From assembly GCF_022458865.1 (NCBI RefSeq), contig NZ_JAJNMU010000024.1:1-64000 (forward strand): 64,000 nucleotides of DNA, read 5' to 3'. The first letter of the stretch is position 1. Every line of letters begins with the position of its first letter. The DNA comes from Paenibacillus periandrae (GTDB lineage Bacteria > Bacillota > Bacilli > Paenibacillales > NBRC-103111). Below the pieces are notes generated by a model that saw nothing but the letters and a program-made list of their open reading frames with translations, ran no database searches and was not told the DNA's origin. Below are positions 1 to 8,399 of the stretch, one piece after another. The position numbers and the translations under genes were made by a program.

Positions 1-331
1 AATATAAATAACCCCTCTCATCCTAAGGTGACAGATTACATCTGCCGACCTAGGGACGAAAGGGGAACTTTTCGTGGTACCACCCTGATTTGCCAAGAAT
101 CTTGCGATTCCAGCCTCATGAGGTAAGGTTTTCCTTACCTGCTGCACGATAACGTGTGCCACTCCGTTTGAGACTACTCACTGAATCCATGCGGGATTCA
201 ACTTTCGAGCAAAAGCTCCGAGACGACATTATACATGGATTATGGCAAAGGTTTCAGCGTTCCCTCTGCTCTCTGGACATAAGAGCCTTCGTATTTTTTT
301 CTCTTCATCGCTTTGATATGGTGTAGATACA
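1..331 (-). promoter_or_regulatory. T-box leader, promoter-distal copy (nearest the target gene)
   Basis: On the minus strand this carries the conserved T-box sequence AGGGTGGTACCACG (73-86) followed by a terminator hairpin whose arms are CCCCTTTC and GAGAGGGG (5-65). Stem I shows the AGAGAG motif and a GCTGAAA segment. The codon in the specifier position by alignment to the family is TAT (complement of 231-233), followed by a purine. It is the third unit read by the polymerase and the most diverged, and it lies immediately before the regulated gene, which is outside the window to the left. The antiterminator bulge TGGT would pair with an ACCA tRNA 3' end, which fits tRNA-Tyr. Confidence 0.85.
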
Positions 332-659
332 AATAACCCCTTTCATCCTAAGGCGACAGAAAATAACTGCCGATCCTATAGGGACGAAAGGGGAACTTTT
401 CGTGGTACCACCCTGATTTGCCAAGAATCTTGCGATTCCAGCCTCATGAGGTAAGATTTCTCCTACCTGCTGCACGATAACGTGTGCCACTCCGTTTGAG
501 ACTACTCACTGAATCCATGCGGGATTCAACTTTCGAGCAAAAGCTCCGAGACGACATCATACAAGGATTATGGCAAAGGTTTCAGCGTTCCCTCTGCTCT
601 CTGGACATAAGAGCCTTCGTATTTTTTTCTCTTCATCGCTTTGATATGGTGTACATACA
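332..659 (-). promoter_or_regulatory. T-box leader, middle copy
   Basis: Second copy of the same element, exactly 328 bp from its neighbours measured T-box to T-box (core at 401-414). Terminator arms CCCCTTTC and GAAAGGGG lie at 332-393. The specifier-position codon is TAT (complement of 559-561) followed by G. Nearly identical to the upstream copy, so the array probably arose by recent tandem duplication. Confidence 0.85.
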
Positions 660-977
660 AATAACCCCTTTCATCCTAAGGCGACAGAAAATAACTGCCG
701 ATCCTATAGGGACGAAAGGGGAACTTTTCGTGGTACCACCCTGATTTGCCAAGAATCTTGCGATTCCAGCCTCATGAGGTAAGATTTCTCCTACCTGCTG
801 CACGATAACGTGTGCCACTCCGTTTGAGACTACTCATTGAATCTATGCTGAATTCAACTTTCGAGCAAAAGCTCCGAGACGACATCATACAAGGATTATG
901 GCAAAGGTTTCAGCGTTCCCTCTGCTCTCTGGACATAAGAGCCTTCGTATTTTTTCTCTTCATCGCAATTTATGATG
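660..977 (-). promoter_or_regulatory. T-box leader, promoter-proximal copy
   Basis: First copy transcribed. T-box core at 729-742, terminator arms at 665-672 and 714-721, specifier-position codon TAT at 887-889 (complement) followed by G. A hairpin with arms GAATC and GATTC just before the T-box core corresponds to the helix that normally precedes the antiterminator. The short open frames readable on either strand here are by-products of the repeat, not genes. Confidence 0.85.
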
Positions 978-983
978 GTTTTT

Positions 984-1012
984 ATAATAGCACAACACTT
1001 TCCATTTATCAA
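984..1012 (-). promoter_or_regulatory. Sigma-A promoter of the triple T-box leader
   Basis: On the minus strand -35 TTGATA (1007-1012) and -10 TATTAT (984-989) are separated by 17 bp. The start point would fall near 977, just before the first T-box. No other good promoter is visible between the copies, so a single transcript probably reads all three switches. Confidence 0.7.
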
Positions 1013-1072
1013 ATGGAATTCTGCTTCAGCCTGTCATACCCAGCGTATTCTTGCCCAAAAGCAGCTGCACAT

Positions 1073-1285
1073 TCACTGCTTATAGCTTTCCTCTAGTTCC
1101 CACTTTTGACGCAAGTGATGACGCAAATGCATATCAACAAGAGCAAACCACTCTTTCGCGTTCAGCCACCCAAAGCCAGCATGTTTTACTTTGTAGCTTG
1201 GGTTGATCGTATCAAGCTTCCCATCCCATTCTTTTACTTTCTGACACATTTGATCGAGTCCACGCGGAAGATTTGTAGGTTTCAA
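1073..1285 (-). pseudogene. C-terminal remnant of a DinB/DUF1569-like protein
   Basis: Seventy codons ending in a segment rich in the family's closing signature (AKEWFALVDMHLRHHLRQK), which resembles the C-terminus of DinB-superfamily DUF1569 proteins, usually about 150 residues. A stop lies four codons upstream in frame, there is no ribosome-binding site, and only a TTG could serve as start. I read it as a truncated relic upstream of the T-box promoter. Family assignment is by eye and moderate. Confidence 0.45.
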
Positions 1286-1370
1286 TCCATTTCAGATCAA
1301 CCAATTGAACCACTCCTTTAGCTGTAATCACTGCTTCATGCTTGACCTAGAATTCAAACCATATGTTATT

Positions 1371-2255
1371 TTATTTCATTAAGTATAGTTGTCTCACATA
1401 CGGCCGCAATTCAACCACAGTTTCAAGAAAAGTGGTATACACATGAACCAGTGTCTTGTTAGGGACGTCCTGTTTAAATTCCCGCTGCAGCAAATCGACC
1501 ACTTCCTGCAGCTCCTGGCGTACATGCTCCGGCTTTGAAAGCTGCTGAATACGGGATGCCAAAGCAAGCAGAAAATCATGGATCGTTTGGCCCTTAGTGT
1601 GGGAGTCAATGGGGTTAATATGATTAAAGTAAATACTTGACTCATTGAGCACAGGTTTGCCCTCTTTAAGAAGCATATCATTAACAATGGCATCCATCCG
1701 TTCAACTAAGAAAAGCGCTAGTTCAGCCATCGGAAGAGCAATCACCTTTTGATGAGCGTAAGTGATATACTCTCTCAGCTGACCTCTAAATATAGCCACA
1801 ATATCCCAAATATAGGTCTCAATACGATTTCCGTATGCTTCATAAAAACAATCCCGATGCCAGGTAAGCATGGTGGCACGTTTCTTCTTCCAGACTGTAA
1901 CAAACTTCTCATTACTGGTGATAGGAAGCTCCTTGAACTCACTCAGAAAAAAGTAATTTTCAAGCGTATATTGGAGCTGAAATTCAATTCTGCGCCGCAA
2001 TCTCTCCATAGGCGTTACATCACCCTGTTGGCGATCCAGCTCTCTGGCTTGCTCGAACATGATGAGATGACAATCCTCAAATACAGCCGTAAACAAATCT
2101 TCCTTGGAATCAAATATTTTGTAAATACTGCCTTTGGCCATGCCGCACGCATCCGCAATATCCTTCATCGAAGCGGAGAAATAACCTTTTTCTATAAAAA
2201 CAGCCTTGGCTGTATGTAAAATTTGCCGCTTCTTCATTTCTTCAAGATCAATCAT
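1371..2255 (-). CDS. TetR/AcrR family transcriptional regulator
   Basis: A 294-residue protein with an N-terminal TetR helix-turn-helix (about residues 8-55; recognisable as FIEKGYFSASMKDIADACGM then KGSIYKIFDSKEDLF). The ligand-binding part is unusually long for the family (typically about 200 residues in total) and I do not recognise its ligand. The start follows a GAGAGGTGAGG ribosome-binding site. It is divergent from the AbrB-like transporter gene at 2429, with a 173-bp shared control region, so it most likely regulates itself and that transporter. The metallophore operon ends 1.5 kb away but points towards it, so a link with that operon is not indicated by position. Confidence 0.85.
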   Translation of the reverse strand: MIDLEEMKKRQILHTAKAVFIEKGYFSASMKDIADACGMAKGSIYKIFDSKEDLFTAVFEDCHLIMFEQARELDRQQGDVTPMERLRRRIEFQLQYTLENYFFLSEFKELPITSNEKFVTVWKKKRATMLTWHRDCFYEAYGNRIETYIWDIVAIFRGQLREYITYAHQKVIALPMAELALFLVERMDAIVNDMLLKEGKPVLNESSIYFNHINPIDSHTKGQTIHDFLLALASRIQQLSKPEHVRQELQEVVDLLQREFKQDVPNKTLVHVYTTFLETVVELRPYVRQLYLMK

Positions 2256-2311
2256 ACCCTCACCTCTCTATTTTATTCTGACATGCTTTCCTGACACGGT
2301 CAATAAAGGAG

Positions 2312-2341
2312 TTGACACTGAAAACTTAACAGTCATATAAT
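2312..2341 (+). promoter_or_regulatory. Strong sigma-A promoter of the AbrB-like gene
   Basis: Perfect hexamers TTGACA (2312-2317) and TATAAT (2336-2341) with an 18-bp spacer. The spacer carries an imperfect inverted repeat (TGACACTG against CAGTCA, 2314-2335), a possible TetR operator. A consensus promoter is what one expects for a repressor-controlled transporter. Confidence 0.75.
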
Positions 2342-2428
2342 GAACTCATTGGTTTCTGCATGTTGAACGAGGCTGCCAAGGCATGACGCTTTGGACACCA
2401 CAATCGAGCGAAAAGAAGTGATGATGCT

Positions 2429-3544
2429 ATGAGAGTTTCTCTTTCGGCCGATAAAAAATGGGTACAGCTGCTTTATTCCGGGGTGCTTGCTGTGATTGGT
2501 GGGTATTTATTTCAATGGATTCATTGCCCCATTCCATGGCTCCTGGGTCCTATGGTTGCGGTTTTTGCCGGATCCCGACTGTCCAAAACAGTAAAGCCCT
2601 ATTGGTCAGGGTCCTTGCGTGATACGGGAATGATTATTGTTGGCTACATGCTGGGGCTCTCATTTACACTGGAGACATTTGCACAAATCGGTAAGCAACT
2701 GCCCTCTATGGTGCTGCTCACTGCACTGCTGCTGGTCTGCTCCTGCCTAATTGCCTGGTTGGTAGCCAAATTTTCCGGTCTGGATTTCCCTACTGTTTTG
2801 ATGGGAAGCATCCCTGGGGGCTTGAGTCAAATTATCGCTTTAGCTGAGGAACTCAAAGGAACTGATTTGACGGTGATTACCTTTTTGCAAATTTCGCGTG
2901 TCATCATGATTGTATTCTTTGTCCCTTTGCTGATTTTTAGCCCATTATTCGGCTCACTCCACCATTCTCTTCCTGTTGCTGGCTCAACCGCCACCGCGAG
3001 CTGGAGTGGATTATTTCCGCACATTGTGGTGTATGCCGTTGTATGTACAGGGTTTGCATTACTTTGGAAAAAAATTAAATTTCCCACAGCATTTTTGCTC
3101 GGACCGATGGTTGCAACAATCGCTCTGCATCTGTCTGGATTTTCAGGACCAGCTCTGCCCCCGTCACTTGTAAGCATTTCACAATTGTTAATTGGCGGTT
3201 ATTTGGGACTTATGCTAAAGCCTGAAAATCTGAACAATAAAGTTAAAATTATGGTGCTTGCATTATTAAGCGGAGCTGCATTGCTGACTTGCTCCATCGG
3301 TCTGAGTCTCCTGCTGGCGTTCATGCATGAAGTACCGCTGTCAACCAGCTTTTTAAGCTTATCTCCAGGCGGGATGGATCAGATGGGCATAATAGCAAAA
3401 GAGGTTAACGCAGATCTCTCATTCGTAACCTGCTACCAGTTATTCCGAACTCTATTTATATTCCTCGTAGTGCCGCCGGTACTGAAGGCACTTTTCAAAG
3501 CAAGGTTGCGTCCAGAGGGATTATTACCAGATAAAGGGAATTAA
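2429..3544 (+). CDS. AbrB-family (ammonia monooxygenase-like) membrane protein
   Basis: A 371-residue, very hydrophobic protein with about ten membrane segments in two similar halves. Each half contains the family's glycine/proline-rich stretch (PIPWLLGPMVA near residue 34 and FLLGPMVATIAL near residue 225), and both halves have an SxxPGG element (GSIPGGLSQ, LSPGGMDQMG). These are hallmarks of the AbrB family (Pfam AbrB), putative transporters unrelated to the AbrB DNA-binding protein. Substrate unknown. It lies alone between a strong promoter and a strong terminator, divergent from a TetR gene, a layout typical of inducible efflux. The start ATG has only a weak ribosome-binding site (GAAGTGATG). 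Confidence 0.8.
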   Translation: MRVSLSADKKWVQLLYSGVLAVIGGYLFQWIHCPIPWLLGPMVAVFAGSRLSKTVKPYWSGSLRDTGMIIVGYMLGLSFTLETFAQIGKQLPSMVLLTALLLVCSCLIAWLVAKFSGLDFPTVLMGSIPGGLSQIIALAEELKGTDLTVITFLQISRVIMIVFFVPLLIFSPLFGSLHHSLPVAGSTATASWSGLFPHIVVYAVVCTGFALLWKKIKFPTAFLLGPMVATIALHLSGFSGPALPPSLVSISQLLIGGYLGLMLKPENLNNKVKIMVLALLSGAALLTCSIGLSLLLAFMHEVPLSTSFLSLSPGGMDQMGIIAKEVNADLSFVTCYQLFRTLFIFLVVPPVLKALFKARLRPEGLLPDKGN

Positions 3545-3567
3545 ACCCTTCATACAGACAAAAAAGA

Positions 3568-3602
3568 GCAGACGAATGATTGCATTCGATCTGCCCTTTT
3601 TT
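3568..3602. terminator. Bidirectional rho-independent terminator
   Basis: Arms GCAGA-CGAATG (3568-3578) and CATTCG-A-TCTGC (3583-3594) with loop ATTG. There is a T run on the plus side and an A run on the left side, so it ends both the AbrB-like gene and the leftward metallophore-type operon. Confidence 0.85.
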
Positions 3603-3720
3603 GAATTTCATCCAACCACACGGATTAGGTGCGGTTAGCATACAACAACCAAAGCAGCAACAGCCAAGGTGTTTCATGCGTTTCATGTTTTTCATCGTGA
3701 TTACAAGATTCATGGCTTTG

Positions 3721-4239
3721 CTAATCGGATTCGCTCCATCTCTTGCTCATATGCACAATGTTTTCTGATTCCCTATAACATTCGCTGTAGCCTCGGGATT
3801 GCCAGAACGGATAACCACCGGGCAAGTACAACGAAGTATGCAAATAGCTTTCATTGTAACCGACTTCTCTGGCAAATTGTTCAGCTTCCTTGTACAGACG
3901 ACCTCCGATTCCCATTCTTCGACTTTCCGGGTGAATATAGCACTTGACGATTTCACAAACCGGTCCACTCCCTAAAAAGGGTTCTACCTCAGGAAACCGC
4001 CTATCGTACATTCGAACAGCAGCAGTACCGATAATGCGGCCATTCGTATCCTCAGCTACGAAAAAACCAGCATGCGCAGGCTGTATGTACACTCTTTCAA
4101 AAAAAGCCAGATCATGCGGATTCTCATAGTATGAACCTCGCGGATACAAATCGCTCATCATCGCTAATACAAAATCTTTAATTTCCGTGCTCCTGGCTGC
4201 ATCCGCTAATACGATTAGAGCCCCTTTTCCTTGCTTCAT
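3721..4239 (-). CDS. GNAT family N-acetyltransferase
   Basis: About 172 residues of GNAT fold: an acceptor half, then the acetyl-CoA loop SRRMGIGGRLYKEAEQFA (the R/Q-x-x-G-x-G/A motif) and the C-terminal YPFWQSRGY. I chose ATG 4239 because AGGAGG lies 9 nt upstream; the GTG at 4245 is only 3 nt from it. It is the last gene of the operon that starts at 14722, 18 bp after the MFS gene. A role in modifying or detoxifying the operon's product, or its precursor, is inference only. Confidence 0.8.
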   Translation of the reverse strand: MKQGKGALIVLADAARSTEIKDFVLAMMSDLYPRGSYYENPHDLAFFERVYIQPAHAGFFVAEDTNGRIIGTAAVRMYDRRFPEVEPFLGSGPVCEIVKCYIHPESRRMGIGGRLYKEAEQFAREVGYNESYLHTSLYLPGGYPFWQSRGYSECYRESENIVHMSKRWSESD

Positions 4240-4257
4240 TAGCACGTTCCTCCTATC

Positions 4258-5460
4258 TCATCTGGATTCAGCTTCCTGCATCCGACTTTCCATCGTTCGG
4301 TTCCTCAGCGTTATATATACGGCAATAGCCGCCAATCCTGCGCTTACTGCATACATCGTGCTATATGAGAATCGATCCGCTATCGGGCCCATAGCCATGC
4401 CACCCATGGAAACACCAAGATCGGCTGCTGCAATAAACAGTCCAATGCATACATTGCGAGAGGCTCCCGGCAGTACAAATGTCAAATACGAGGTTAGTGT
4501 CGGGTACAGGATCGCCTGGGCAATGCCAATGAGAACCGCTGCGGCATACCAAGCAATCGGCCCCCATGCCAGTGATAACGACAACAATAATGAGCCAATA
4601 GCTCCAATCAAACAGATGCCTCCAACAAACCATGCATGCCATTTGCCGTCAGATGGAATACGTTTACTGAGCGCGAACCTGGCGACAACAACAATTAGAG
4701 ACTGTATCATCAGATAAAGTCCGGCATGTCCATATGAGATTTGCCGTGCATACAGCGGGATGAATGCGGTCACAGTTCCGAACACGACGGATGCAATCAT
4801 CATCAGCAAGCTGCAAATCAGCAACGGGCGATTGCTCACGATATGACTCAGGAGGGCTCGCATTCCCGTTATTTCTTTAGGGGTGTTTTCCTGCGGTCGG
4901 ACTGAATGTATGGGAACACTGTAGCCAAACATTCCCGTAACCAGCGCAATAACAACCATTGTTATTGTAAAACCGCTCATACCACCATGATCCCAAATCC
5001 CGATTGCCATCAAGGGGCCGATGATCGTCGGGATATACGTAAATAGCGAATACAGCGACAAGCCTTGAGAGCGCTGCTCCTCTGGCAGCGCGTCAATAAT
5101 GCCGATCTGAAGTGCCATTGAAAAAAATGCGGTACACACCCCCTGCATTAAACGAGCAGCCAAGTACCCCTCCAAGCCGGTACATGTATACAGAACTAGG
5201 GCCAAACCATTGACGATCAACAGGAAACGAAGCACAAGGATAGCTCCATGCTTCTGGACCAGATGACCAGCCCATGGACGAAATAACATGCTGGTGAACA
5301 TATAGGCGCCCATAATGAATCCGATGTGACTATTGCTTGCACCCAATACTTCACTTCGTATAGGCACAATGACATTAAGGATCGAATTGGCACTAAAGAA
5401 TAATAGAGCAAGTGTATACAAGCGTACGAAAGGCGCTGAAATGGCCTTGTTTATGATCAT
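4258..5460 (-). CDS. MFS transporter, candidate metallophore exporter (CntE-like)
   Basis: A 400-residue major facilitator protein with 12 predicted membrane segments. The loop after segment 2 reads FRPWAGHLVQKHG, the variant of motif A seen in drug/metabolite exporters, and the central loop is short. In staphylopine loci the equivalent gene (cntE) exports the metallophore; the location here, downstream of an importer and small-molecule enzymes, supports the same role. A GGAGG ribosome-binding site precedes the ATG. Assignment as MFS is firm; the exporter role is inferred from context. Confidence 0.8.
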   Translation of the reverse strand: MIINKAISAPFVRLYTLALLFFSANSILNVIVPIRSEVLGASNSHIGFIMGAYMFTSMLFRPWAGHLVQKHGAILVLRFLLIVNGLALVLYTCTGLEGYLAARLMQGVCTAFFSMALQIGIIDALPEEQRSQGLSLYSLFTYIPTIIGPLMAIGIWDHGGMSGFTITMVVIALVTGMFGYSVPIHSVRPQENTPKEITGMRALLSHIVSNRPLLICSLLMMIASVVFGTVTAFIPLYARQISYGHAGLYLMIQSLIVVVARFALSKRIPSDGKWHAWFVGGICLIGAIGSLLLSLSLAWGPIAWYAAAVLIGIAQAILYPTLTSYLTFVLPGASRNVCIGLFIAAADLGVSMGGMAMGPIADRFSYSTMYAVSAGLAAIAVYITLRNRTMESRMQEAESR

Positions 5461-5521
5461 TAGAAATATCCTCCGGCCTGTTGTCTCCTATGTGTAGTCG
5501 CTGTTGGTTAACCGAGGTCGG

Positions 5522-5555
5522 GGCTTCGTCTTCAGTTCGAACGGTAGACGAAGCC
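5522..5555 (-). other. Intercistronic stem-loop inside the operon
   Basis: Perfect 10-bp arms GGCTTCGTCT (5522-5531) and AGACGAAGCC (5546-5555) with a 14-nt loop. On the coding strand no T run follows, so it is more likely an mRNA processing or stabilising structure than a terminator. It fills most of the largest gap within the operon's left half (117 bp), separating the biosynthetic/import genes from the exporter gene. Confidence 0.6.
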
Positions 5556-5577
5556 GCTCTCCTCATACGATGGTTGA

Positions 5578-6717
5578 TTAGTCTATAAGAATCGAATTCC
5601 CCTGATGGTAATCGACCCGGTTTAGTATCTCTGTATTTATATGTAGCGTGGAATCTGGAACCTCCAAACCGTCAATTAAGTCTGATCTATAGTTGGCACT
5701 ATCAGCAGGGCACGTGCTCCAAGGCTGCAGCTGTTCAGCCATCGTGCGGATCGTTTCAATATCAGCTGCAGTCGCAAAGCCTTGTTGTTCCATCCATTCA
5801 TCATTAAACAAGGTTTGTATATAACGCTCCCCTCCATCGGAAATCATGCAGACTACACGTTTATCCGGTGTCAGTTCTTGTGCAAGCTTGAGAGCAACCA
5901 ATGCGCAGGCTCCACTAGAGGGCCCCATTAGAATCCCTTCATGACGGGCAAACGCTCGAGCCGTGAGAAATGCCTGCTCATCCGTAATTTTGTATGCACG
6001 ATCAATATTCGCCATGTTCAGATTAACCGGAGTCCAACCCAAACCTACCCCTGGTATTAGATACGAATCCGTATGTCCTCCAAATATGGCAGAACCTACA
6101 GCATCCACGCCAATGACTTGCACCTCAGGCGCAATCGCCTTTAGATACCTTGAAATGCCGCCTAATTGCCCACCGGTACTCACCGCTGTAATAAAGACCG
6201 CAAGGGTGTTCGAGCACATTTCCATGATCTCACGTGCTGTGTTATTAAAGTGTGCTTCACTATTAAGAAGATTAAAGCACTGATCAGGCCGATACGAATT
6301 TGCTATTTCCTGCGCCAGCTTGTTGGCTAAGGCGATTCTTGTTTTGTGATAGCTGCCGCAATCATCTTTTTCCGTCACAACAATGACCTCTGCGCCAAAA
6401 CATTTTAATAACGCCAAATTAGTACTTGTCGTTTTGGGATCTACCAGAACGATGACACGATACCCTTTGGCCGCACCGATCATAGCAAGGGAAATACCGA
6501 AGTTGCCGCTTGAAGACTCGATGATCGTGCCTCCTGGCTTTAGCAATCCTCTGCGCTCAGCTTCATTAATGATATAAACCGCAGGTCGGTCCTTGATGCT
6601 TCCTCCAGGATTGAATCGTTCATATTTAAACAGTACTTGACCTTCGTTCGCTTTATTGGTGTTGGGAATCGTGATGAGCGGCGTATTACCAATGGTCTCA
6701 AGAATACTGGTGATCAT
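5578..6717 (-). CDS. SbnA-like PLP-dependent enzyme (cysteine synthase superfamily)
   Basis: A 379-residue fold-type II PLP enzyme. GGSIKDRPA (about residues 38-46) holds the Schiff-base lysine. The phosphate/substrate loop reads ESSSGNFGISLAM rather than the PTSGNTG of O-acetylserine sulfhydrylases; SSSGNFG is characteristic of SbnA-type enzymes, which join O-phosphoserine and glutamate en route to 2,3-diaminopropionate in staphyloferrin B. The C-terminal 60 residues extend beyond the core fold. No SbnB-like dehydrogenase is present in the operon, so the product may be the amino-polycarboxylate adduct itself or a related C-N coupled amino acid. A plain cysteine synthase is the main alternative. 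Confidence 0.75.
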   Translation of the reverse strand: MITSILETIGNTPLITIPNTNKANEGQVLFKYERFNPGGSIKDRPAVYIINEAERRGLLKPGGTIIESSSGNFGISLAMIGAAKGYRVIVLVDPKTTSTNLALLKCFGAEVIVVTEKDDCGSYHKTRIALANKLAQEIANSYRPDQCFNLLNSEAHFNNTAREIMEMCSNTLAVFITAVSTGGQLGGISRYLKAIAPEVQVIGVDAVGSAIFGGHTDSYLIPGVGLGWTPVNLNMANIDRAYKITDEQAFLTARAFARHEGILMGPSSGACALVALKLAQELTPDKRVVCMISDGGERYIQTLFNDEWMEQQGFATAADIETIRTMAEQLQPWSTCPADSANYRSDLIDGLEVPDSTLHINTEILNRVDYHQGNSILID

Positions 6718-6734
6718 AGCTTATCATTCCTTCC

Positions 6735-8348
6735 TTAATAAAGACCTTCTTCCATGTCACCCGCACATTTGAGCAGTAACTGCGTATGCGGCTGCTTACT
6801 TTCATGAAGCAGCTCGCTTGCTCGTTTGGCTTCACTGAAGCTTCCATTGTTCATAACTGCAATATGGTCACAAAAGGAGCGAAGAACTCGAATATCATGT
6901 GATATCATAAGAATCGAAAATCCAAATTGCTTATGTAATCGCTGCAGCAGCGCCAATATCTGAGCTTGCACCCTCATATCTAAAGCGGATACCGCTTCAT
7001 CACAAATCAGAATCTCTGGTTTTACAACCAACGCTCTTGCAATAGCTATACGCTGACATTGACCCGTGCTTAGCTGAGGAGGCCGCCTAGTCTGTGTATC
7101 CCCGACAATGCCCACTTCATTCAGATAAAAGGCTGCCATCGCTTCCCGTTCTTTACGCGCTCCGATATGCAGGTATTGTAGCGGTTCCTGTACCAACTGC
7201 AGCGCATTACGCCCTGGATGAAGACTAGCTCTGGCATCCTGGAAAATGAATTGGATTTGCTTGCAAATTTCCCGCTTTTGTTGGCCTTGCAGCCGGCTAA
7301 TATCGGTACCACGATACAACACACGTCCTCCGCTCGGAGAATCCAAGCCGATGATGCACTTAGCTAAAGTTGATTTGCCGCAACCACTTTGTCCGAGAAT
7401 TCCTAATATTTCCTTCTGATTCAACGTTAGATTAACATCATGCAGAACACGCTTTGTCCGATTAAAAGTTTTTTCCAGCTGAATAATTTCGAGCAACGGT
7501 TCGCGATGCTGCTTCAGCAGTTCACGTTCACGCGAAGACCGCACAATTTGTGATCGGGCTTTAATCAATTGTCGAGTATAGGCGGCATGGGGCTTCGATA
7601 ATACGGATCTGGTATCCCCTTCTTCTACAATTACTCCTTTATTCAACACAATCACTCGATTACTTATGGCATTCGCCACGGCGATATCGTGGGTAATTAG
7701 CAGAACGGTTAAGCCAAGCTCCTCCTGCATCCTTTTTAATAAATCAAGCACCTCTTTTTGACTCACTGTATCTAACGCAGAGGTCGGTTCATCTGCAACA
7801 AGAACGGCAGGCTTGAGACACAATGCCAGAGCAAGACAAATACGTTGACACATGCCGCCACTGAGTTGAAATGGATAACATTCCAGGATGCTTGACGCAT
7901 CCTTAAAGCCCAGCATGCTCAGCAATCGCGAACTTATGGAAGCAACTTCATCCGGAGCAGCAAGCCGATGAAAGAGCAGGCTTTCTTTAAAATTCTCTTT
8001 TATTTTCAGAACTGGGTTAAGTGCTTGCCGGGCATCCTGGAAGAGCATTGCGATTCCTCTTCCTCTAATCTGCTCCCATTGTATGGTCTTACCAGACAAA
8101 TCCGCGTTCAACGTGGAGCCCATCTGCAAGGTTCCACCAGCTATATATGCAGAAGGGGGAAGCAGCCCCGTGATGGCCTTGGCGATCGTTGATTTCCCTG
8201 AACCGCTTTCTCCTAACAAAGCAAGAATCTCGCCTTTTCTCAAATCAAAAGTAAGATCATCCAATATATTAATGGATTGCTGGTTATGCTTATAGGTCAC
8301 TTGCAGGCTATTGACCTGCAATATCTTCTCGCCCTGCTTATCCGACAT
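6735..8348 (-). CDS. Fused double ATP-binding protein of a nickel/peptide-type ABC importer
   Basis: A 537-residue protein with two complete ABC ATPases in tandem. The first has Walker A GESGSGKST, signature LSGGMCQR and Walker B VLVADEPTSALD; the second has GQSGCGKST, signature LSTGQCQR (S-T in place of S-G) and ILICDEAVSALD. In staphylopine and nickel systems these are two proteins (CntD/CntF, NikD/NikE); here they are one. It ends 17 bp before the SbnA-like gene and follows the two permease genes. It energises import of the substrate captured by the lipoprotein at 10203. Confidence 0.9.
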   Translation of the reverse strand: MSDKQGEKILQVNSLQVTYKHNQQSINILDDLTFDLRKGEILALLGESGSGKSTIAKAITGLLPPSAYIAGGTLQMGSTLNADLSGKTIQWEQIRGRGIAMLFQDARQALNPVLKIKENFKESLLFHRLAAPDEVASISSRLLSMLGFKDASSILECYPFQLSGGMCQRICLALALCLKPAVLVADEPTSALDTVSQKEVLDLLKRMQEELGLTVLLITHDIAVANAISNRVIVLNKGVIVEEGDTRSVLSKPHAAYTRQLIKARSQIVRSSRERELLKQHREPLLEIIQLEKTFNRTKRVLHDVNLTLNQKEILGILGQSGCGKSTLAKCIIGLDSPSGGRVLYRGTDISRLQGQQKREICKQIQFIFQDARASLHPGRNALQLVQEPLQYLHIGARKEREAMAAFYLNEVGIVGDTQTRRPPQLSTGQCQRIAIARALVVKPEILICDEAVSALDMRVQAQILALLQRLHKQFGFSILMISHDIRVLRSFCDHIAVMNNGSFSEAKRASELLHESKQPHTQLLLKCAGDMEEGLY

Positions 8349-8399
8349 GTTCGCTCCTCTCCAAAGCTCTGTGCAGCAATACTAATCTCGCAAGCATGA

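Noticed and set aside
1..977. Possible CRISPR-like or satellite repeat
   Set aside because: The unit is 328 bp with T-box, antiterminator and terminator features and no spacer/repeat pattern.
305..1096. Several 60-95 codon frames on both strands within the leader array
   Set aside because: They repeat every 328 bp, lack ribosome-binding sites and are fully explained by the T-box units.
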